Positions 60,412-64,000 of a DNA stretch of 64,000 nt are shown here, piece after piece. Both the position numbers and the translations under genes were made by a program. The notes beneath the pieces were generated by a model that did not search any database, was not told where the DNA came from, and saw only the letters and a list, made by a program, of their open reading frames with translations. Location: assembly GCA_937960895.1 (NCBI GenBank), contig CALCJD010000115.1, positions 19,653-83,652 of the forward strand, read 5' to 3'. Each line of letters opens with the position of its first letter. Position 1 is the first letter of the stretch. The stretch is from an uncultured Spartobacteria bacterium. GTDB lineage: Bacteria; Verrucomicrobiota; Verrucomicrobiia; Chthoniobacterales; Terrimicrobiaceae.

Positions 60412-61370
60412 GTGTATCCGAGTTGGTGGGCGAGTTCAGAAATTTCGTCGATGATCCGTTCATCCGGGGCAATCCGGAGTCCGCTGCGGCGGCAGGCTTC
60501 CATCAGCTCCGCATCTTCGGGAAACCACGCGGGTTTTTCCTTTTCGAAAAACTCCGCGAGTGACGGTTCCCTGACGCGTCCGCTCCGCAGTTTGGGGCTG
60601 CGCATGAATTTCGGATCGTTTCCCCAACGGGCCGCTTCCGGTCCCATGCAGGCATAGGGCGAGTTCTCCGGATGTTTCATGGCCTCGATGGCCTCGCGAT
60701 CCGTGCGGATGCCCAGCCATTCCGCGATCTGCGGCAGATAGACGTCCGGCTCGGAAAGAATGTCCTCGCCCTTCACACGCAGGCTCTGCCCCAGCGGAAG
60801 GGAGGAGGTGAATTTCAGGATGTTGGAATGGATGACATACCAGCCCACGAAGCGGTCGACATGCTGGCGCCAGCCTCCTTCGGCGCCGATCTCCGTCCGG
60901 TGCTCCATGAATTCGCTCCAGGACGCCCGGGTGGAAACGGGATGGCGCGTGAGATGCAGGAAATAGGCATCGGGGTAGCAGGCGTAGGCCCGCTCGAGGT
61001 ACTGCATCCTTTGCGAGGTTGCCGGGGTTTTCTCGAGACCCATCTTGGGGGCCACCGCGTCGAGGAGGTGATCCATCATCTGTTTGCAGGTCCAGTCGCG
61101 GCGCTCGTTGAGCCAGCCCATCGCCCGGAAAATCGTGCCGTTGGTCTGAACTCCGTCGTGCAGCTGGGCCACCGCGCGCAGCAGTCCCGGGGGACCCGCG
61201 GTGTGGCGCGGATTGCGTTTTTTTTCGATTTCGTTGACCTCCTGCAGCGTGTTCCCGACGAAGAGATGCAGTTCGGGAAAGCCGTAGAGATCGGGATGCT
61301 CTCCAATCATGGTGGACACCACGGAGGAAAAGGACCGCGGTGGGGAGAGGAGGATGACAAGGCGGGGCAT
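60408..61370 (-). CDS. Sulfotransferase-family protein (A)
   Basis: A 320-residue cytosolic enzyme of the PAPS-dependent family. The 5'-phosphosulfate loop is LLSPPRSFSSVVSTMIG at the N-terminus and the 3'-phosphate motif is LHLTRHPVSTRASW (~150). YGFPELHLFVG follows the first loop, where a catalytic-type residue would lie. It would sulfate a hydroxyl on a small molecule or glycan; the substrate is unknown. It lies one base after the small gene upstream and overlaps the propeller gene. Confidence 0.85.
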   Translation of the reverse strand: MPRLVILLSPPRSFSSVVSTMIGEHPDLYGFPELHLFVGNTLQEVNEIEKKRNPRHTAGPPGLLRAVAQLHDGVQTNGTIFRAMGWLNERRDWTCKQMMDHLLDAVAPKMGLEKTPATSQRMQYLERAYACYPDAYFLHLTRHPVSTRASWSEFMEHRTEIGAEGGWRQHVDRFVGWYVIHSNILKFTSSLPLGQSLRVKGEDILSEPDVYLPQIAEWLGIRTDREAIEAMKHPENSPYACMGPEAARWGNDPKFMRSPKLRSGRVREPSLAEFFEKEKPAWFPEDAELMEACRRSGLRIAPDERIIDEISELAHQLGYT

Positions 61371-61371
61371 A

Positions 61372-61911
61372 TCAGGAATTCTCCTTCCTGGCCTCGATGG
61401 TTCGTCGGGCCCTGATCTGGTTTTCCAGCGCGTCCAGCTCGCGTTGCATCATGCCGGCAATCGCCTTCACGAGCCGGAGGCGGTACAGCATCTCGTCGCG
61501 GATTTTCTCGAGTTCGTCGGCGGGCGTGGCGCTGAACCCGTGGTCGGGCGCGATGCTGGTGAGCCACGAGGCCATGCCCTTCCGGAAATGTTCCGAGGTG
61601 ATTTCCTCATACAGTTCACGGCGCCGGGAAGCCGTTCCCTGCGAGGGATCGCCGGGTTCCCTGAGCTCGGCAAAACGCTCGGCGCGGAGCGCCCGCAGGG
61701 CCTCCTTGAGTTCGGAAAGATGGGAGGGGGTCGGAACACGCAGGGCGAGATCCAGGTCCTCGTCATCAAGCTCCAGAAGCGCCATCTCAACGGACTCGTC
61801 TTCGGCGCGCCCGGATTTTCCGGGTTCGTTCCGCACCTGTCCCCAGCGGGACTGCATGCGGACCATGGCCTCCCTGCGGGCGGCGGCGTGTTGATCGGAT
61901 GCGATGCTCAT
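61372..61911 (-). CDS. Helical protein of unknown function in sulfotransferase operon
   Basis: A 179-residue, charged, mostly helical protein. ATG 61911 overlaps the stop of the hydrolase gene. It has an acidic segment (MALLELDDEDLDLAL) and a C-terminal coiled-coil-like stretch (EKIRDEMLYRLRLVKAIAG, ELDALENQIRARR). No signal peptide, membrane helix or known family. By context it may be an adaptor or carrier-like partner of the neighbouring enzymes. Confidence 0.65.
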   Translation of the reverse strand: MSIASDQHAAARREAMVRMQSRWGQVRNEPGKSGRAEDESVEMALLELDDEDLDLALRVPTPSHLSELKEALRALRAERFAELREPGDPSQGTASRRRELYEEITSEHFRKGMASWLTSIAPDHGFSATPADELEKIRDEMLYRLRLVKAIAGMMQRELDALENQIRARRTIEARKENS

Positions 61912-62876
61912 GAAAATTGAAATAGTCGGGTCCAGACCGGGGCAAACCGCGGATGTCCGTCGCGGTCGAGGGGAAGAAACCGATCCACCGCCACACAGCC
62001 GTGATACCGTTCGTCGTCCACCCGGATGTCCGTCACCAATTGATGCGTTTCGCCGTAGGGAGGTTCCTCTTGCTCGATGCGCACGGGATCCCCAAAACGG
62101 CCCATGCCCAGCGCCGCCCAGCCGGCCAGGATGCGGTTGATGGCGGGATCGCGCAGATGGGTGAATCCGTAATGAAGTTCCGGGGGGGTGGCCCCCTCCC
62201 GGCCCAACCAGGGCGCGGGCTCCTCCCCCTCGACGCAGTCCGCGGGTGCGGAAAGCATGACCACCCGCTCGAGGCGCAGATATTTCCCGAGGATGGCCGC
62301 ATGTCCGCCGCCCTGGGAGTGACCGGCCGCCGCAATGCGGTCCCAGCGCGGCAGATCCTCGTCGAGAAACTGTTCCCATCCGCGTCCGGGCTGTTTTCCA
62401 CGCAGCCAGACAAGCAGTTTTTGCAGGCGGTTCAGGATGCAGTCCTGCGGCGCCAGATCCAGCAATCCGGCCCGGTCGCGTCCATCCAGAATCTGCAGGC
62501 GCAAATCCTCGTGCACCTGGGAGGCATGAGTCCGGCGCGAGAGCCCGCCGATCGTCCAGTCGTTGGGATAACGCAGATTGACCGCCCAGTGCCCCAGCGA
62601 GGCGATGTGCGCGATGAGGGCGGTCTGGCGCTGGGGTTTGCCGTAGGAACCGCTGAAAAAGACCCACAGACGCGGGGTCGCGGCCGGCTTCGTGGGATGA
62701 GCCACTATGTGCGGATCCCGCCAGCCGGTCAGCGTGGCATCGGTGGCCTGGGGCAGCACCTCGGAGACATTCGGCGGCGTGTCACGCAGAGCCGGGCGTC
62801 TTCCGCCGCCACCGGGCGGTCCTTCCTCCCGGAAGGCGCGATCGAGGGCCATGCCCAGGCGACGGAGTGGTCTCAT
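61908..62876 (-). CDS. Alpha/beta hydrolase
   Basis: A 322-residue alpha/beta hydrolase with the nucleophile elbow AAGHSQGGGHAA (~200), an oxyanion region in LWVFFSGSYG and a late VDRFLPLDRDG. A catalytic histidine candidate sits in GETHQLVTD or YHGC. It resembles the BPSS1187-type hydrolases. It leads the operon hydrolase / small helical protein / sulfotransferase / propeller. Esterase or thioesterase activity is likely; the substrate is unknown. Confidence 0.78.
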   Translation of the reverse strand: MRPLRRLGMALDRAFREEGPPGGGGRRPALRDTPPNVSEVLPQATDATLTGWRDPHIVAHPTKPAATPRLWVFFSGSYGKPQRQTALIAHIASLGHWAVNLRYPNDWTIGGLSRRTHASQVHEDLRLQILDGRDRAGLLDLAPQDCILNRLQKLLVWLRGKQPGRGWEQFLDEDLPRWDRIAAAGHSQGGGHAAILGKYLRLERVVMLSAPADCVEGEEPAPWLGREGATPPELHYGFTHLRDPAINRILAGWAALGMGRFGDPVRIEQEEPPYGETHQLVTDIRVDDERYHGCVAVDRFLPLDRDGHPRFAPVWTRLFQFS

Positions 62877-63004
62877 GCGTTGAATTGACAGTGATCGGTG
62901 GAAAGCTCACGTTCTTATCGTGAGGGCGTCTGCGTTAAAGATAATTTTTGAACACCGCCATGCAAGCGGCGGGACTGTCCGCCGTCCGGTGTCCGCCTGA
63001 ACCC

Positions 63005-63919
63005 ATGGCAGATTCCTTTCCCGCGCCCCTTTTCATCCTCGCGTCTCCGCGGTCGTTCACCTCGCTGGTCTGCGCCATGATCGGCCAGCACCCGATGGCC
63101 TACGGACTGCCGGAGGTGAACCTGTTTGTCGATGAAACCCTCGACGAACTTTGCCGGCGATCCACCCGACAGCGCCAGTTCCTCATTCACGGCCTGCTGC
63201 GCACGGTGGCCGAGCTGTATGCCGGGGAGCAGACCGTCGAATCGATCGCCATGGCCTGGCGATGGATCAACCGCCGCCGCTCGCATTCCTGCGGCGATGT
63301 CTACCGCGAACTCTGCCGCAAGGTGGCGCCGCGCGTGATGGTGGACAAAAGCCCGACCTACTCCCAAAAACGGGAAACCCTGGACCGCAGCGAGCGGGAG
63401 TTTCCGAATGCGCGCTATCTCTTTTTGACGCGCCATCCCATCGACCAGGGCAATTCCATGATCCAGGCCCCGCAGGGATTCATGCAGCTGCTCGCCAGCC
63501 GCTCCCTGGATTTCAGCCAGGACCCGCCGCGCGTGGAACCGCAATTCCAGTGGTACAAAACCCAGACGAGCATCTTGGATTTTCTGCGGCACCTTCCGCC
63601 GGAACGGCAGTTCACCCTGCGCGGCGAGGACCTGCTTCTCGAACCCGAAAAGCATCTCGAAAAAATCTGCCGCTGGCTCGGACTCGAATGGAACGAGGAC
63701 GCCTGCGCGCGCATGCTGCGCCCGGAAGATTCGCCGTTCGCCGCCCAGGGTCCCCTCGGCGCCCCCTGGGGCAACAACCCGGGATTCCAGCGCTCCCCCA
63801 AATTCCGCCGTTCCAAAAAGCCGCCGGGTCCGCTCGACCGCCCGCTCCCCTGGCGCGAAGGCGACCACCGCCTCTTCCCCGAAGTGATCGAACTCGCCCG
63901 CTCCCTGGGCTACACATGA
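63005..63919 (+). CDS. Sulfotransferase-family protein (B)
   Basis: A 304-residue paralogue of the sulfotransferase at 60408. It has FILASPRSFTSLVCAMIGQH, YGLPEVNLFVDET, MVDKSPTYSQKRETLDR, the 3'-phosphate motif YLFLTRHPIDQGNSM and LRGEDLLLEPEKHLEKIC. ATG 63005 places the PAPS loop at the N-terminus as in the paralogue; TTG 62948 and ATG 62960 would add 15-19 residues. It is divergent from the hydrolase operon across 128 bases, so both may be controlled together. Confidence 0.85.
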   Translation: MADSFPAPLFILASPRSFTSLVCAMIGQHPMAYGLPEVNLFVDETLDELCRRSTRQRQFLIHGLLRTVAELYAGEQTVESIAMAWRWINRRRSHSCGDVYRELCRKVAPRVMVDKSPTYSQKRETLDRSEREFPNARYLFLTRHPIDQGNSMIQAPQGFMQLLASRSLDFSQDPPRVEPQFQWYKTQTSILDFLRHLPPERQFTLRGEDLLLEPEKHLEKICRWLGLEWNEDACARMLRPEDSPFAAQGPLGAPWGNNPGFQRSPKFRRSKKPPGPLDRPLPWREGDHRLFPEVIELARSLGYT

Positions 63920-63977
63920 TCCACGGACAAACGGAAGCGCCGACGTGAGGAGGCGGAGGTCGGCGCGCTGAAAATCG

Positions 63978-63999
63978 GGGACAGGCCGGCGGCTGTCCC
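63978..63999. repeat. REP-like palindromic element, copy 2 (at right edge)
   Basis: GGGACAG-GCCGGCGG-CTGTCCC, preceded by CTGAAAATCG. Similar to 59219-59238 with compensatory changes in the stem, a sign of selection on structure. The window ends one base later. Confidence 0.6.
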
Positions 64000-64000
64000 T

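Noticed and set aside
1..64000. CRISPR arrays, insertion sequences, integrases, restriction or known anti-phage systems
   Set aside because: I found no regularly spaced repeats, transposase motifs or defence-gene signatures beyond the Fic protein, whose role in defence is not supported.

Overview
The window is a dense, GC-rich bacterial chromosome segment with about 55 protein genes and no rRNA, tRNA, CRISPR array, transposase or phage gene that I can see. The best guess at the source is Verrucomicrobiota or a close PVC relative. This is an inference from a PEP-CTERM pentapeptide-repeat protein, the mreB-mreC-mreD-mrdA-rng order, folP-cdaA-glmM linkage, Hanks-type kinases and the scarcity of Shine-Dalgarno sites. 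It is not proven by a marker gene tree.

Layout. 1-3.3 kb: the end of a 2-oxoacid:ferredoxin oxidoreductase pair (korA partial, korB) and a GNAT acetyltransferase. 3.3-7.7 kb (minus): hisD, folP, cdaA, a tiny CdaR-like membrane peptide gene and glmM, linking folate, c-di-AMP and cell-wall precursor synthesis. 7.8-11.6 kb: a secreted pentapeptide-repeat/PEP-CTERM protein, a Fic AMPylator with matching inverted repeats at both ends, and a lipoprotein. 11.7-16.6 kb: a UbiA-like membrane protein, a kinase/pseudokinase/Sel1 receptor and a nuclease-like protein. 16.8-20.2 kb: pyruvate dehydrogenase E1alpha, E1beta and E2. 20.3-25.8 kb: L,D-transpeptidase, AlkD-like glycosylase, two tandem thioredoxin-like proteins, phosphopentomutase and GDP-fucose synthase. 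26.1-30.1 kb: mnmG, a LolD-type ATPase and two secreted proteins. 30.2-37.4 kb: an agarase-like glycosidase with CBM9, a nuclease-DNA ligase fusion, lgt and a small lipoprotein. 37.7-40.6 kb: a DUF2934 protein, a YvlD-like membrane protein, trpF and leuB. 40.8-47.2 kb: the rod-shape operon mreB-mreC-mreD-mrdA plus rng. 47.3-51.5 kb: asnB, a guanine-deaminase-like protein, a small secreted protein and a GT9 glycosyltransferase. 51.5-52.1 kb: a gene-free, structure-rich gap with a candidate small RNA and a long hairpin. 52.1-57.3 kb: phoB-phoR, a Ser/Thr kinase, a PATAN regulator and galK. 57.4-59.1 kb: a secreted protein and rpsL-rpsG with promoter, leader hairpin and terminator. 59.4-64 kb: two sulfotransferases around a tightly coupled hydrolase / small protein / sulfotransferase / propeller operon.

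Themes. Envelope and cell-shape genes recur (glmM, c-di-AMP, mre, PBP2, lgt, LolD, L,D-transpeptidase). Signalling genes also recur (two Hanks kinases, PATAN, Fic, PhoBR). The most unusual items are the 53-residue CdaR-like gene inside cdaA-glmM, the paired Fic-flanking inverted repeats, the exonuclease-ligase fusion, the three-hairpin RNA candidate near 51.7 kb, the covarying REP-like repeat and the sulfotransferase operon at the right edge.
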